Source: Streptomyces clavuligerus (GTDB lineage: Bacteria > Actinomycetota > Actinomycetes > Streptomycetales > Streptomycetaceae). Taken from it: DNA of 64,000 bases. Both the position numbers and the translations under genes were made by a program. The notes under the pieces were generated by a model, which was not told the origin of the DNA, ran no database searches, and saw nothing but the letters and a program-made list of their open reading frames with translations. Position 1 is the first letter of the stretch, and every line of letters begins with the position of its first letter. Shown here piece after piece: positions 24,402-33,232 of this stretch. Where the stretch lies: positions 3,968,001-4,032,000 of the forward strand of contig NZ_CP027858.1 of NCBI RefSeq assembly GCF_005519465.1, written 5' to 3'.

Positions 24402-26132
24402 ATGAGTTCACACGACCCGTCCGGTACCAGCCCGCCGCACCCGCAGACCACTCCCGCCCGGACGGGCGGACCTTCCGTACCGCACAGCAGAGCCGCCGAG
24501 CCCGGGTCTCCGGCCGCCGCCGGGGGCCCGGAGGCCCCGGCGGACCGCCGCCGCTGGATAGCCCTCGCGATCGTGATGACCGCCGCCTTCATGGACCTGG
24601 TCGACGTCACCATCGTGAACATCGCGATCCCCGCCATCGAAAGCGACCTGGACGCGTCCTTCGGCGCCATCCAGTGGATCACGGCGGGATACGCGCTCGC
24701 GTTCGCCGCCGGACTGATCACCGGTGGCCGCCTCGGCGACATCTACGGTCGCAAGCGGCTCTTCCTCATCGGTATCACCGGCTTCACGCTCGCCTCCGCG
24801 CTCTGTGGTTTCGCCCTGACCACCGAGATGCTGGTCGGCTCCCGGATTCTCCAGGGCGCGATGGCCGCGCTGATGGTGCCGCAGGTCCTCGCGATCGTGC
24901 ACGCGACCTTCCCCGCCCATGAGCGCGGCAAGGTCTTCGGCCTCTTCGGCGCCATCGTCGGACTGGGCGCGGTCTCCGGTCCGCTACTCGGCGCACTGCT
25001 GACCGAGTGGGACCTGTTCGGCCTGGGCTGGCGGCCCATCTTCCTGATCAACCTGCCGGTGGGCATCGCCGGAGTCATCCTGGGCCGGATCTACATCGCC
25101 GAGTCCCGCGCCCCGAAGGCGCTCCGGCTCGATCTGGTCGGCGTCGTCCTGGTCACCACCGCGCTGATGATGCTGATCTACCCGCTCACCCGTGGCCGTG
25201 AGCTGGACTGGCCGCTGTGGGGCCATGTCTCCATGCTGTGCAGCCCGCTGGTGCTGGCCGCGTTCGTCCTGTACGAGCGGTACAAGACACGCAAGGACGG
25301 CTCCCCGCTGGTCGAGCTGTCGCTGTTCCGGGTGCGGAGCTTCGCCGCCGGTATCGCCGTCCAGCTCACCTTCGGCGTCGTCATGGGGGTGTTCTTCCTG
25401 GTGTGGACGCTCTATATGCAGATCGGTCTGGGCTGGGGGGCGCTGAAGGCCGGACTGACGGGTGTGCCCTTCTCCCTCGCGGTCTCGGTGGCCGCCGGTG
25501 TCTCCGTGCAGCAGCTCGTGCCCCGTTTCGGCCGGAAGGTGCTCCAGGCCGGAGCGGCCACCATGGCCGCGGGTGTGCTCCTCTATCTGTGGTCGGTCGA
25601 CCACTACGGCACGGACATCAGCCCCTGGCAGATGCTGCCCGCGCTGCTGCTCATGGGCGCGGGGATGGGTCTGATCGTGGCCCCGCTGACGGACGCGATC
25701 CTGTCCGAGGTGCCGCGTGAGCACGCGGGTTCGGCGTCCGGCCTGATCAGCACGGTGCAGCAGACGGGAACGGCGCTGGGCCTCGGACTGGTCTCGGTGG
25801 TCTTCTTCGGGTCGATGCCCGCCGCTGTCGGCGACGGGATCTCGGGGCACGGGAGTGCCGATCCGGGCTCGGGCGAGGCCCCGGCTGCGGGGGGCGGTCC
25901 CGCCGGGGAACCCGACGCGCTGCGGGAGATGCTCGGCCGTGCCTTCGGGGACGGCTTCCAGAACTCCCTGGGGTGGGTCGCCGGAGTGCTCGGTCTGATC
26001 TTCCTGATGATGTTCCTGCTGCCCGCGCGGCCGAAGCAGCATCTGGAAGGGGCCGCCGCCGGTGGCGGCGAGGACAGCGACGGTGACGCGGCGGGAGCGC
26101 CGGAACCGCAGCTCACGACCTCGGGCCGCTGA
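24402..26132 (+). CDS. MFS exporter, DHA2 (EmrB/QacA) family
   Basis: A 576-residue 14-TM drug:proton antiporter. It shows VDVTIVNIAIPAIESDL (motif D1), GGRLGDIYGRKRLFLIG (motif A) and GAIVGLGAVSGPLLGAL (motif C). It has ~45 hydrophilic residues before TM1, a ~40-residue Gly/Pro loop before the last span, and an acidic tail. It is only ~40% similar in appearance to the DHA2 gene at 18.1 kb, so the two are probably not recent duplicates. It is divergent from the WYL regulator; no ribosome site is obvious before ATG 24402, so a leaderless start is possible. Substrate unknown. Confidence 0.92.
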   Translation: MSSHDPSGTSPPHPQTTPARTGGPSVPHSRAAEPGSPAAAGGPEAPADRRRWIALAIVMTAAFMDLVDVTIVNIAIPAIESDLDASFGAIQWITAGYALAFAAGLITGGRLGDIYGRKRLFLIGITGFTLASALCGFALTTEMLVGSRILQGAMAALMVPQVLAIVHATFPAHERGKVFGLFGAIVGLGAVSGPLLGALLTEWDLFGLGWRPIFLINLPVGIAGVILGRIYIAESRAPKALRLDLVGVVLVTTALMMLIYPLTRGRELDWPLWGHVSMLCSPLVLAAFVLYERYKTRKDGSPLVELSLFRVRSFAAGIAVQLTFGVVMGVFFLVWTLYMQIGLGWGALKAGLTGVPFSLAVSVAAGVSVQQLVPRFGRKVLQAGAATMAAGVLLYLWSVDHYGTDISPWQMLPALLLMGAGMGLIVAPLTDAILSEVPREHAGSASGLISTVQQTGTALGLGLVSVVFFGSMPAAVGDGISGHGSADPGSGEAPAAGGGPAGEPDALREMLGRAFGDGFQNSLGWVAGVLGLIFLMMFLLPARPKQHLEGAAAGGGEDSDGDAAGAPEPQLTTSGR

Positions 26133-26153
26133 CAGCGCGACGGTGACGGGACG

Positions 26154-26178
26154 GCTGCGGTCACCCTGTGACCGCAGC
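26154..26178. terminator. Bidirectional terminator between MFS and DUF6227-like genes
   Basis: A perfect 11-bp stem, GCTGCGGTCAC (26154-26164) with GTGACCGCAGC (26168-26178), and a 3-nt loop between converging genes. Confidence 0.8.
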
Positions 26179-26236
26179 GGACCGCTCACCGGGTGGTGTG
26201 GGGGGTGGCGGTACGGCTACGGATGGGGCTTCGGGC

Positions 26237-27055
26237 TCAGCGCACCCGGGCGCGCAGCTCCATCGCCTCCCGGGCGGTGTGCTCGGCCTCGTACACCTCG
26301 CACATGTGGCGGCCGTCGGGGGTGGCTGTGTGCTCCACCTCCCACAGGCTCACCTCGGCGCCGTCCAACAGCAGAAAGGCGTGCTCGTAGAGGGTGAAAC
26401 CGGCGTCCTTGCCCGCTACCTGGCACTGCCGGGCGAAGACCTGCGTGATGTGGTGGGCGAAGGCGGACCGCAGCAGCCCGGCGGTCTCCTCGCCGGGCCG
26501 GTCCATGTTCTCCGCGCGGCGCAGCACACGGCGGGCGTGGTCCGCCGAATTGTCCGGGACGTACATCCGGGGCAGCGCGGCCGGGGGAGTGGCCATCACT
26601 CCGGCGAGCAGGGCGACCTCGGCGTCGATCCCCGGCAGCGCCCCGGGTGGCCCGGAGAGGCCGGGGACGGTGCCGAAGGGGCCGGGGCGCTCCCGCTCGG
26701 CGGGCTCGTCCGGATCGCCCGCGTCGGCGAAACCGGGGAATCCGGCGGGCAGCCGGGAGGCGGCGAGCCGCACCTCCGCCTCCTCCGTGTACAGCTCGTG
26801 CTGCTCAAGGATGTCGGGCCCGGAGCTGTGGACCAGCTCCCAGAGGACCAGGGAACTGCCGTCGCTCAGCAGGAAGGCGTGCCGGTAGGTCGCCCGATCG
26901 AGGGTGCCGCTGTGGTGCGAGGAGTGCAGTGAACTCGCGTGCGCCAACGCCGAGTCGAGACGCTCGACGGTCGCGTCGGGCAGCTCGAAGGAGTTGAGCG
27001 CCCGGCCCAGGAGCCGCTTGAGGTGAGTCTCGGTCGTCTCATACGGATCGTTCAC
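26237..27055 (-). CDS. DUF6227-like protein with internal duplication
   Basis: A 272-residue protein that I associate, from memory, with the Streptomyces-specific DUF6227. Two copies of one module are visible. Residues ~11-98 have HLKRLLGRALN then RHAFLLSDGSSLVLWELVH and HELYTEE. Residues ~173-262 have HARRVLRRAEN then EHAFLLLDGAEVSLWEVEH and CEVYEAE. A Pro/Gly/acidic linker (~105-140) joins them. No signal peptide, membrane span or catalytic motif is seen. The start is GTG 27055 with GGAG 7 bp before it. It is a separate unit between the MFS gene and a peptidase. Function unknown. Confidence 0.75.
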   Translation of the reverse strand: MNDPYETTETHLKRLLGRALNSFELPDATVERLDSALAHASSLHSSHHSGTLDRATYRHAFLLSDGSSLVLWELVHSSGPDILEQHELYTEEAEVRLAASRLPAGFPGFADAGDPDEPAERERPGPFGTVPGLSGPPGALPGIDAEVALLAGVMATPPAALPRMYVPDNSADHARRVLRRAENMDRPGEETAGLLRSAFAHHITQVFARQCQVAGKDAGFTLYEHAFLLLDGAEVSLWEVEHTATPDGRHMCEVYEAEHTAREAMELRARVR

Positions 27056-27200
27056 AGTGGGTCTCCAGGCAGTCGCCGCAAGTAACTCGCTGATTGCTAA
27101 AAGTAGCCCCTCGATCTGACAGTGCGTCCACTCGTTCCGAAAAACGAGGGAAGTCTTTGTGAAGTTCCCAGGTTTCGGGGCAACGTCCATAAGCCGTAGA

Positions 27201-28262
27201 TCAGTTGATGTCGTACAGCTCCCGATAGGACGGGAACCAACCACCCGGTCCATTGACTCCCTCGGCCGCGAGGACCGCCCGCACGATCGCCCGGGACACC
27301 AGGTCCGCGCCCGCTGCCAGCACCTCGTTGAGGGCGAGCGGCTGCTCCGGGTCCAGCGGCACCACGCCGGTGGCGAGGGTGAAGACCGTGTCGCCGTCAT
27401 TGAGGAGATGCACCGGCCGAAGGGAGCGCGCGATGCCGTCGTGCGCCGTTCCCGCGAGCTTCTGCGCCTGGGCACGCGTCAGGTCCGCGTCCGTCCCGAC
27501 CACCGCGAGGGTCGTGTTCAGTGGCGTGGGGCCGCTGGTCGCCCGCGCCTCCGTCAGCCGCCGCACCGCCTCCGCGTGCGCCTCGGGGGGCGGAGGGCTC
27601 ACCGGGCCGTCCAGATACCGTCCGTACACCACACCGGTCAGCGGATCGACCGCGTTCCCGACCGCGTTGACCACGACGAGCGCCCCCACGGTGACCCCGG
27701 ATTCGGCGAGCCGGACACTCGCCGTGCCCACGCCGCCCTTCAGCCCGCCGACGACCGCGCCCGTGCCCGCCCCGGTGCCGCCGGTCGCCACCGGGGCGCC
27801 GAACGGGGAGCGCGCCGCGTCCTCGACGGCGGCACGCCCCGTCGCCGCGTCGGGCCGGGCCCGCCAGTCCCCACCGCGCCCCAGGTCGAAGAGGCAGGCG
27901 GCGGGCACCACGGGGACCACCTGCCCCGGACCGCCGACCGACACCCCACGGCCCCGTTCCTCCAGCCAGTCCATCACCCCGCGCGCCGAGTCGAGGCCGT
28001 ACGCGCTGCCGCCGGTGAGCACCACGGCGTCGACGCGCTGCACCAGATTGCGCGGGTCGAGCGCGTCGGTCTCCCGGGTCCCGGGCCCGCCGCCCCGGAC
28101 GTCGACGGCGGCGACCACCCCGCCGTGCGGGGCGAGGACGACGGTGGTGCCGCTGAGCGCCCGTTCCCCGGGCACCCGGGCGTGGCCCACCCGGAGCCCG
28201 GCCACATCCGTCAGCGCGTCGTTCCCCTGCCCCGCCGGTGCCGGGGGTGTCCTGTCACTCAT
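27201..28262 (-). CDS. P1/S58 (DmpA-type) family peptidase
   Basis: A 353-residue Ntn-type self-processing aminopeptidase relative. GLRVGHARV opens the fold, GGSAYGLDSARGVMDWLEE and GTGAGTGAVVGGLKGGVG are the conserved glycine-rich strands, and NTTLAVVGTDADL holds the predicted autocleavage site and N-terminal nucleophile (Asn-Thr rather than the Gly-Ser of DmpA). The family removes D- or beta-amino acids from peptides or does related amide chemistry. The start is ATG 28262, overlapping the stop of the upstream ltrA-like gene by four bases (ATGA), so the two are translationally coupled. Confidence 0.85.
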   Translation of the reverse strand: MSDRTPPAPAGQGNDALTDVAGLRVGHARVPGERALSGTTVVLAPHGGVVAAVDVRGGGPGTRETDALDPRNLVQRVDAVVLTGGSAYGLDSARGVMDWLEERGRGVSVGGPGQVVPVVPAACLFDLGRGGDWRARPDAATGRAAVEDAARSPFGAPVATGGTGAGTGAVVGGLKGGVGTASVRLAESGVTVGALVVVNAVGNAVDPLTGVVYGRYLDGPVSPPPPEAHAEAVRRLTEARATSGPTPLNTTLAVVGTDADLTRAQAQKLAGTAHDGIARSLRPVHLLNDGDTVFTLATGVVPLDPEQPLALNEVLAAGADLVSRAIVRAVLAAEGVNGPGGWFPSYRELYDIN

Positions 28263-29539
28263 GCTGTCCGCCTGCCATCCGTCCGGGAGGGGTGAACGGG
28301 GATGCCGCCGCGCCGGGAGAGCGTCAGACCGACCGCGACCGTCAGCGCCGACACCAGCCCGGCAGCGAGCACCGACCACCCGTCGGCGAAGCTGCACAGC
28401 AGGATCGCCACGGTCGCGAGCGGCAGTGTGGACTGCTGCGCGGCGCCCTGCTTGAAGTGCCGCGCGTGCAGCAGCCAGACCATCAGCAGGAACACCGCCG
28501 TCGGCACGGTCACGGCGGCGCCCGCCGCGAGCGCGGAGATGTGCGCCACCCCGACCGCGTGTTCCACGGCCACCTCCATCCCCGCGCCGATCGCCGCCGC
28601 CGAACCGAAGATCAGGACATGTCCGTAGCCCCAGGGCAGCGCCTGCCGGTTGGAGATCAGCCGCTCGTGCGCCGGTACGGCGAAGTAGATCCACCAGGCC
28701 GAGAACACGATCAGCAGCCCTCCGGCCGCGATCGGCAGCAGCTCGCCGACCGCCTTGTGCTCGTCCAGTGCGGACTGGACGGCGACGGTGGCCGCCGCCA
28801 TCGTCTCGCCCAGCACGATCAGGGTGAACAGCCCGTACCGCTCGACGATGTGACGCGGATTCCAGGGCGTCTCCCGGTGCCGCTCCGCGAACAGGGGAAC
28901 GAGCAGCTCGGCCACCATCACGAGGGGGAACAGCCAGTGCCGCGAGCCCACCGGCGCGAAGAGCAGGGCCACCCAGGCGACCTGGCAGAGGGAGACCCCG
29001 GCCGCATAGGTGAAGGCGACCTTCCGGGCCTCCCCGGTCTCGGCCCGGCCCGCGCGCAGCCACTGCGTCGTCAGCGCCAGCCGCATGATCAGATAGCCGG
29101 TGACGGCGATGACCCAGTCGTTGTCCTGGAAGGCGCGCGGGACCCCGGCGGCGTAGACGAGCACTCCGGCGATCTGGATCAGCGTCGCGATCCGGTACGG
29201 GACGTCGTCGCAGTCGTAGGCGGACGCGAACCAGGTGAAGTTCATCCACGCCCACCACACCCCGAAGAAGACGAACCAGTACCCGGCGAGGCCGCTCACG
29301 GGGTGGCCCTCCGCCAGGGCGTGGACGAGCTGGGCGCCCGCCTGGGCGACGGCGACGACGAAGCAGAGGTCGAAGAAGAGCTCCAACGGGGTCGCCGCAC
29401 GGTGCGCCTCGTCCCGGCGGCGGGGGGTCATCCGGCGCAGCGGGACATAGCCGTCGTCCTCGTCGTCCTCGCTCCCGTTGCCGTGCCCGTTCCCGGCAGG
29501 GTCGCCGGAGGGGCTGCCGGTGGTGCCTGAGGCGGTCAT
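28259..29539 (-). CDS. Low-temperature-requirement protein A (LtrA) family membrane protein
   Basis: A 426-residue polytopic protein with about ten to twelve membrane spans after a ~50-residue acidic/Gly cytoplasmic start. The family signature is clear: TPLELFFDLCFVVAVAQ in TM1, and later FTLIVLGETMAAATV. LtrA proteins were found through cold growth in Listeria; the biochemical function is unknown. I place the start at ATG 29539, since the upstream in-frame residues do not resemble the family. It overlaps the peptidase gene by four bases, which suggests joint regulation. Which of the two defines the unit's role is not visible. Confidence 0.85.
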   Translation of the reverse strand: MTASGTTGSPSGDPAGNGHGNGSEDDEDDGYVPLRRMTPRRRDEAHRAATPLELFFDLCFVVAVAQAGAQLVHALAEGHPVSGLAGYWFVFFGVWWAWMNFTWFASAYDCDDVPYRIATLIQIAGVLVYAAGVPRAFQDNDWVIAVTGYLIMRLALTTQWLRAGRAETGEARKVAFTYAAGVSLCQVAWVALLFAPVGSRHWLFPLVMVAELLVPLFAERHRETPWNPRHIVERYGLFTLIVLGETMAAATVAVQSALDEHKAVGELLPIAAGGLLIVFSAWWIYFAVPAHERLISNRQALPWGYGHVLIFGSAAAIGAGMEVAVEHAVGVAHISALAAGAAVTVPTAVFLLMVWLLHARHFKQGAAQQSTLPLATVAILLCSFADGWSVLAAGLVSALTVAVGLTLSRRGGIPVHPSRTDGRRTA

Positions 29540-29966
29540 GCCCTCAGCAGAACAGAGAGCGGGGCCGGGGGAGCCGTACGGCCGCCTGCCTGCGGCCGAG
29601 CGGGTCAAACCGTCACTCCGGGGGCTGACGCGGTCTGTTGACGCGCGCTGCCGCCGGGGCCCGCCCGCCGGGCACCCGGGCCAGGACGGGGCGGGGCGGG
29701 GACGCGAGGACGAGGGGCGGGAGTGAACGGGAAGGGGCGGGGTGCGGGCGGTCCGGCGGTGGGCGGGGCCGCCGCCGGGGGAGAACCACCCGGGTGGGTG
29801 AGGGAGTTGTCCACAACCGGTGGACGGTCCACAGGCGTCGGCGGGATCGGCGCGAAGAGTGGACCGTGAGGAGCGAACGGCCCTTCCGGCGGTCCCGCGC
29901 GGTGCTCTGCGCGGTGCGGTCCCGCCCGGGCCACGCTATCGAGCGACGAAGGCGGTGCGACAGCCC
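29540..29966. other. Intergenic region with a DnaA-box-like motif
   Basis: About 430 bp between divergent genes. TTGTCCACA (29807-29815) is the Streptomyces DnaA-box consensus. Just after it, GTGGAC-G-GTCCAC (29820-29832) is a perfect palindrome whose right half is a degenerate DnaA box. No gene is visible. Confidence 0.45.
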
Positions 29967-30725
29967 ATGACCTCTCCTTCTTCTCCCTTCCCTGCTCCCT
30001 CCTCCGGTCCTTCCCCCAGCCACTCCTCCAGCGCTTCATCCGCTCCTTCCGCCAGCCCTTCCCTTGCTCCGGACGGCACCGCGGTCCCGCACCGGTGCCG
30101 TCCGGTGGGGGTCCGGGGCCCGGCGGGCCCGCTGGTCCTGGAGCCCCTGGGGGTACCGCACTTCCGGCCGGTGCGGACGCGCCGGGGCGCCCACCGGCTG
30201 CGGCGGGCGGTACGGCGACGGCGCCGCACCCTGGCGGCCGGGATCGCGCTGACGGCCGCCGCCCTGGCCGCCTCGGCCCCCCGGGCCCCCGAGGACCGCG
30301 GCGACGGGGGCACCCGGCGCGCGGCCGGAGCCGACGACGGCGTGGTGCCCCCGGGCGGGACGGCGGACCCCGGCCCGGCGACGGACACCGGGCACCGTCC
30401 GGGCGGAGCGATCGGACGGGCCCAGCGCCCGGTGGGGGCGGGCCCCGTGACCGTCCCGGTACGGATCGCGGACGCGGAGACGGTCCGGCTGCTGCGCCCC
30501 GGCGACCGGGTGGATGTGGTCGCCGCCCCCGATGTCACGGACGGACCCGACGGCCCGCCCGACGCCCTGGTGGTGGCCTCCTGTGTCCGGGTGGCCGAGG
30601 TGCCGCGGCCGGTGGTGACCTCGGAGGGCGGCGGCGCGCTGGTGGTGCTCTCCGTCCCGCGCGGTGCCGCCCCCGCTCTGGCCGTGGCGAGTGCCACGCT
30701 CCGGCTGGCGGTGGCGGTGTGCTGA
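29967..30725 (+). CDS. SAF/RcpC-like protein with one membrane segment
   Basis: A 252-residue protein. It begins with a ~35-residue Ser/Pro tail, then an Arg-rich stretch (RRAVRRRRRTLAAG) and one hydrophobic segment (ALTAAALAASA) near residue 95. The C-terminal half, TVPVRIADAETVRLLRPGDR followed by VDVVAAP and ALVVLSVPRGAAPALAVASA, resembles the RcpC/CpaB domain of Flp-pilus assembly proteins and the SAF fold. No pilus genes are near, so a pilus role is not supported by context. It precedes mscL by 165 bp on the same strand. The domain call is moderate. Confidence 0.65.
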   Translation: MTSPSSPFPAPSSGPSPSHSSSASSAPSASPSLAPDGTAVPHRCRPVGVRGPAGPLVLEPLGVPHFRPVRTRRGAHRLRRAVRRRRRTLAAGIALTAAALAASAPRAPEDRGDGGTRRAAGADDGVVPPGGTADPGPATDTGHRPGGAIGRAQRPVGAGPVTVPVRIADAETVRLLRPGDRVDVVAAPDVTDGPDGPPDALVVASCVRVAEVPRPVVTSEGGGALVVLSVPRGAAPALAVASATLRLAVAVC

Positions 30726-30890
30726 GCGTTCCGCAGGGCGGGGAAGCCGCTCGGACTCGCACTGGTGTGCAGGGCTGTCACCTCTTCGCCGGTACGGAGT
30801 GGACAGGGCCGCGGCGCCGTGCCGTAGGTTGCGGAGGGTTTAGGCCCTGGCCTGACCCCCATCCCCGTACCAGCGAAGAAAGGCTCAGTG

Positions 30891-31415
30891 GTGACCGAGA
30901 AGAAGGTCGGCGTTCTGGAGGGTTTCAAGACCTTCCTGATGCGCGGCAATGTGATCGACCTGGCCGTGGCCGTCGTCATCGGCGCGGCGTTCACACAAGT
31001 CGTGAACTCCGTGGTGAAGGGCGTCATCAACCCCCTGGTCGGCGCTTTCGGCACCAAGAACCTGGACGCCTACAGCTCCTGCCTCAAGGGCCCCTGCCAG
31101 GTGGTCAACGGCCAGGCCGAGGGCATCCGGATTCTGTGGGGCTCGGTCCTCGGGGCCATCCTGACCTTCGTCATCACGGCGGCGGTCGTCTACTTCCTGA
31201 TCGTTCTGCCGATGTCCCGCTATCTGGCGCGCAAGGCGGCCCGGGACGCGGCGAAGGAAGGCACGAAGGAGGTCGTGGAGCTGTCGGAGCTGGAGGTGCT
31301 CAAGGAGATCCGCGACGCGCTGGTGGCGCAGTCGCGCGGCGGTGGCGCGGGGACGGGCTTTGCTCCCGGTGCCGGACCGGGCTCCGGTCCCTCGTCCGCC
31401 GGCTCTTCCTCCTGA
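30891..31415 (+). CDS. mscL: Large-conductance mechanosensitive channel
   Basis: A 174-residue MscL that opens under membrane tension to release solutes in osmotic downshock. FLMRGNVIDLAVAVVIGAAF is TM1 with the conserved N-terminal amphipathic helix before it, and LTFVITAAVVYFLIVLPM is TM2. The periplasmic loop contains a Cys pair (SSCLKGPCQ) that may form a disulfide. A C-terminal helical bundle, ELEVLKEIRDALVAQ, is followed by a Gly/Pro/Ser tail. GTG 30891 is 7 bp after GAAAGG; GTG 30888 is an equal alternative. Confidence 0.93.
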   Translation: MTEKKVGVLEGFKTFLMRGNVIDLAVAVVIGAAFTQVVNSVVKGVINPLVGAFGTKNLDAYSSCLKGPCQVVNGQAEGIRILWGSVLGAILTFVITAAVVYFLIVLPMSRYLARKAARDAAKEGTKEVVELSELEVLKEIRDALVAQSRGGGAGTGFAPGAGPGSGPSSAGSSS

Positions 31416-31544
31416 TCCTTCCGGATCTGCTCCGGGGCCTTCTTCCGGGAGGGGGCCCCGGCCCGGTCGGGAACTCTGTCCCGGGTCCCCCGGGCGTCTC
31501 GGGGCTCCTGGGCATCCCCGTCGGGGAGCTTCTCCCGAAGCCGC

Positions 31545-31751
31545 TCAGAGGTGGTGCGGAGGCTTCTCGTCCAGGAAGCGCGCGAGGTCGGCGGCTCCGC
31601 CGCCGGTGGTGGGCCGCTCACCCCACCCACGGTCCGTGTCGTCCGAGGACTGCTGGTCCAGCGGATCGTCGAAGACGATCCCCGGCCGGGACGGCTGCTG
31701 TCGGGGGTGGTGCTTCGCATCGCGCGGGCCGGAGGCGGGGGCGGTCGTCAT
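31545..31751 (-). CDS. Small conserved hypothetical protein
   Basis: A 68-residue hydrophilic peptide starting MTTAPASGPRDAKHHP, with a middle FDDPLDQQSSDDTDRGWGER and the end DLARFLDEKPPHHL. I believe small proteins with the ending LARFLDEKPPH occur widely in Streptomyces, always unnamed. The start is ATG 31751 with CTGGGGGT just ahead. It lies downstream of the MTA phosphorylase gene on the same strand with 149 bp between. No fold or function can be inferred; the C-terminal helix could be a protein-docking motif. Confidence 0.6.
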   Translation of the reverse strand: MTTAPASGPRDAKHHPRQQPSRPGIVFDDPLDQQSSDDTDRGWGERPTTGGGAADLARFLDEKPPHHL

Positions 31752-31900
31752 ACCCCCAGAGTACGGCGGCGGTGGGCCGCCCCGGGCCGTGCGCACGGCC
31801 GCCGGGCGGCGCGGCCCCAAGTGCTCCCGGGTGGGCGGAACCCCGCCGCGCCCGGCCGTGGCGCGGGCGCGGCGGGGTCCTGTCGCCGGTGGGCGGAGGG

Positions 31901-32740
31901 TCAGGGCAGCTCTATGCCGAGGTCCCAGCCGTCGTGGACATGGGTGCAGAGGCAGTCGCGGTCCTCGGCGCCGGGCAGTCCGGCCACGGCGTCGAAGAGG
32001 ACCGAGCGCAGCCGGTCGATGTTCTCGCCGAAGACCCGCATCACCTCGGTGTGGGAGACGCCCTCGCCGGTCTCGGTTCCGGCGTCCAGGTCGGTGACCA
32101 GGGCGATGGAGGTGTAGCAGAGGCCCAGCTCACGGGCGAGGACCGCCTCCGGGTGGCCCGTCATCCCGACGACCGACCAGCCTGCGGCGGCGTGCCAGCG
32201 GGACTCGGCGCGGGTGGAGAAGCGCGGCCCCTCGATGACGACCATCGTCCCGCCGTCCACGGGCTCCCACTCGTGGTCCCGCGCGGCCTTCATGGCGACG
32301 CCGCGCCCGACCGGGCAGTAGGGGTCGGCGAAGGTCGTGTGCACGACGTTCGGGGTCACCCCGTCCTCGCGGGTCACCCCGTCGAAGAAGGTCTGCTTCC
32401 GGGTCAGGGTGCGGTCCACGATCTGGTCGGGCACGACCAGCGTCCCGGGGCCGTACTCCGCCCGCAGGCCGCCGGTCGCGCAGGGGCCGAGCACCTGGCG
32501 CACACCGACGGAGCGCAGGGCCCAGAGGTTGGCGCGGTAGTTGATGCGGTGCGGGGGAACACGGTGATCACGGCCGTGCCGGGGGAGGAAGGCGACCGAC
32601 CGTCCGGCCACCTCGCCGAGGAACAGCGAGTCACTGGGAGTGCCATAGGGGGTGTCGACGGTGACCTCGGTCACGTCCTCCAGGAAGGAGTAGAAGCCCG
32701 AGCCTCCGATAACACCGATCTCTGCTTTCGTCTGAGCCAT
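31901..32740 (-). CDS. S-methyl-5'-thioadenosine phosphorylase / purine phosphorylase
   Basis: A 279-residue class-I nucleoside phosphorylase. EIGVIGGSGFYSFLED opens the fold, FLPRHGRDHRVPPHRINYRA is the phosphate and base region, TMVVIEGPRFSTRAESRW is the ribose-site signature, and MTGHPEAVLARELGLCY follows. It cleaves MTA with phosphate to adenine and methylthioribose-1-phosphate, recycling the by-product of polyamine synthesis. In actinobacteria some members prefer hypoxanthine or 6-oxopurines. The start is ATG 32740. It lies in line with fmdB and the MFS gene on the minus strand. Confidence 0.9.
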   Translation of the reverse strand: MAQTKAEIGVIGGSGFYSFLEDVTEVTVDTPYGTPSDSLFLGEVAGRSVAFLPRHGRDHRVPPHRINYRANLWALRSVGVRQVLGPCATGGLRAEYGPGTLVVPDQIVDRTLTRKQTFFDGVTREDGVTPNVVHTTFADPYCPVGRGVAMKAARDHEWEPVDGGTMVVIEGPRFSTRAESRWHAAAGWSVVGMTGHPEAVLARELGLCYTSIALVTDLDAGTETGEGVSHTEVMRVFGENIDRLRSVLFDAVAGLPGAEDRDCLCTHVHDGWDLGIELP

Positions 32741-32852
32741 GACCGTCACCCTAGCGGCGGATGGTCACCCCACGGTATGCCGAACGGCGGGCCGTTCACG
32801 CCGAGGACCCCGCCGTGCGCGACAGCGGGGTCCTGCGGGAGTGAGTCCGAGG

Positions 32853-33221
32853 TCAGGCGGCGGAGCTGCTGCTCGACGAGGACGAAGAAGACGAGGACGA
32901 CGAGGACGAAGAAGACGAGGACGACGAGGACGAAGAAGACGACGACGAGGTCGAGGTCGAGGACGATGCCGACGGGGAAGCCGAGGGCTTGCTGTCGGAC
33001 GACTTCGAACCGGACCCGGCGGCGGGGGTGCTGCTCGACGAGGAGCCCCTGCTGTCGTTGCGGTAGAAGCCGGAGCCCTTGAAGACGATGCCGACGGCCG
33101 AGAACACCTTCTTGAGGCGTCCGTCGCAGCTCGGGCACACGGTCAGGGCGTCGTCGGTGAACTTCTGCACCGCCTCGAGGCCCTCGCCGCATTCGGTGCA
33201 CTGGTACTGGTAGGTCGGCAC
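32853..33221 (-). CDS. FmdB-family zinc-ribbon protein with polyserine tail
   Basis: A 122-residue protein. Residues 1-~65 are the FmdB/regulatory-protein zinc ribbon: PTYQYQCTECGEGLEAVQKF with the second pair TVCPSCDGRLKKVF, then GIVFKGSGFYRND. The rest is low complexity, ending in about 30 consecutive serines broken only by a few Thr and Ala. The serine tract is encoded by a 24-bp tandem repeat. The zinc-ribbon family is common but its biochemical role is not established. The start is GTG 33221 behind a strong AGGAGG, and a CIRCE-like inverted repeat stands right before the ribosome site, suggesting heat-shock control by HrcA. Confidence 0.85.
   Translation of the reverse strand: MPTYQYQCTECGEGLEAVQKFTDDALTVCPSCDGRLKKVFSAVGIVFKGSGFYRNDSRGSSSSSTPAAGSGSKSSDSKPSASPSASSSTSTSSSSSSSSSSSSSSSSSSSSSSSSSSSSSAA
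32877..32940. repeat. 24-bp minisatellite inside fmdB tail
   Basis: The unit CGAGGACGAAGAAGACGAGG plus ACGA is repeated exactly at 32877-32900 and 32901-32924, and two thirds of a third copy reach 32940. The unit length is a multiple of three, so changes in copy number keep the frame and only lengthen or shorten the serine run. Confidence 0.85.
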
Positions 33222-33232
33222 TGGTCTTCCTC

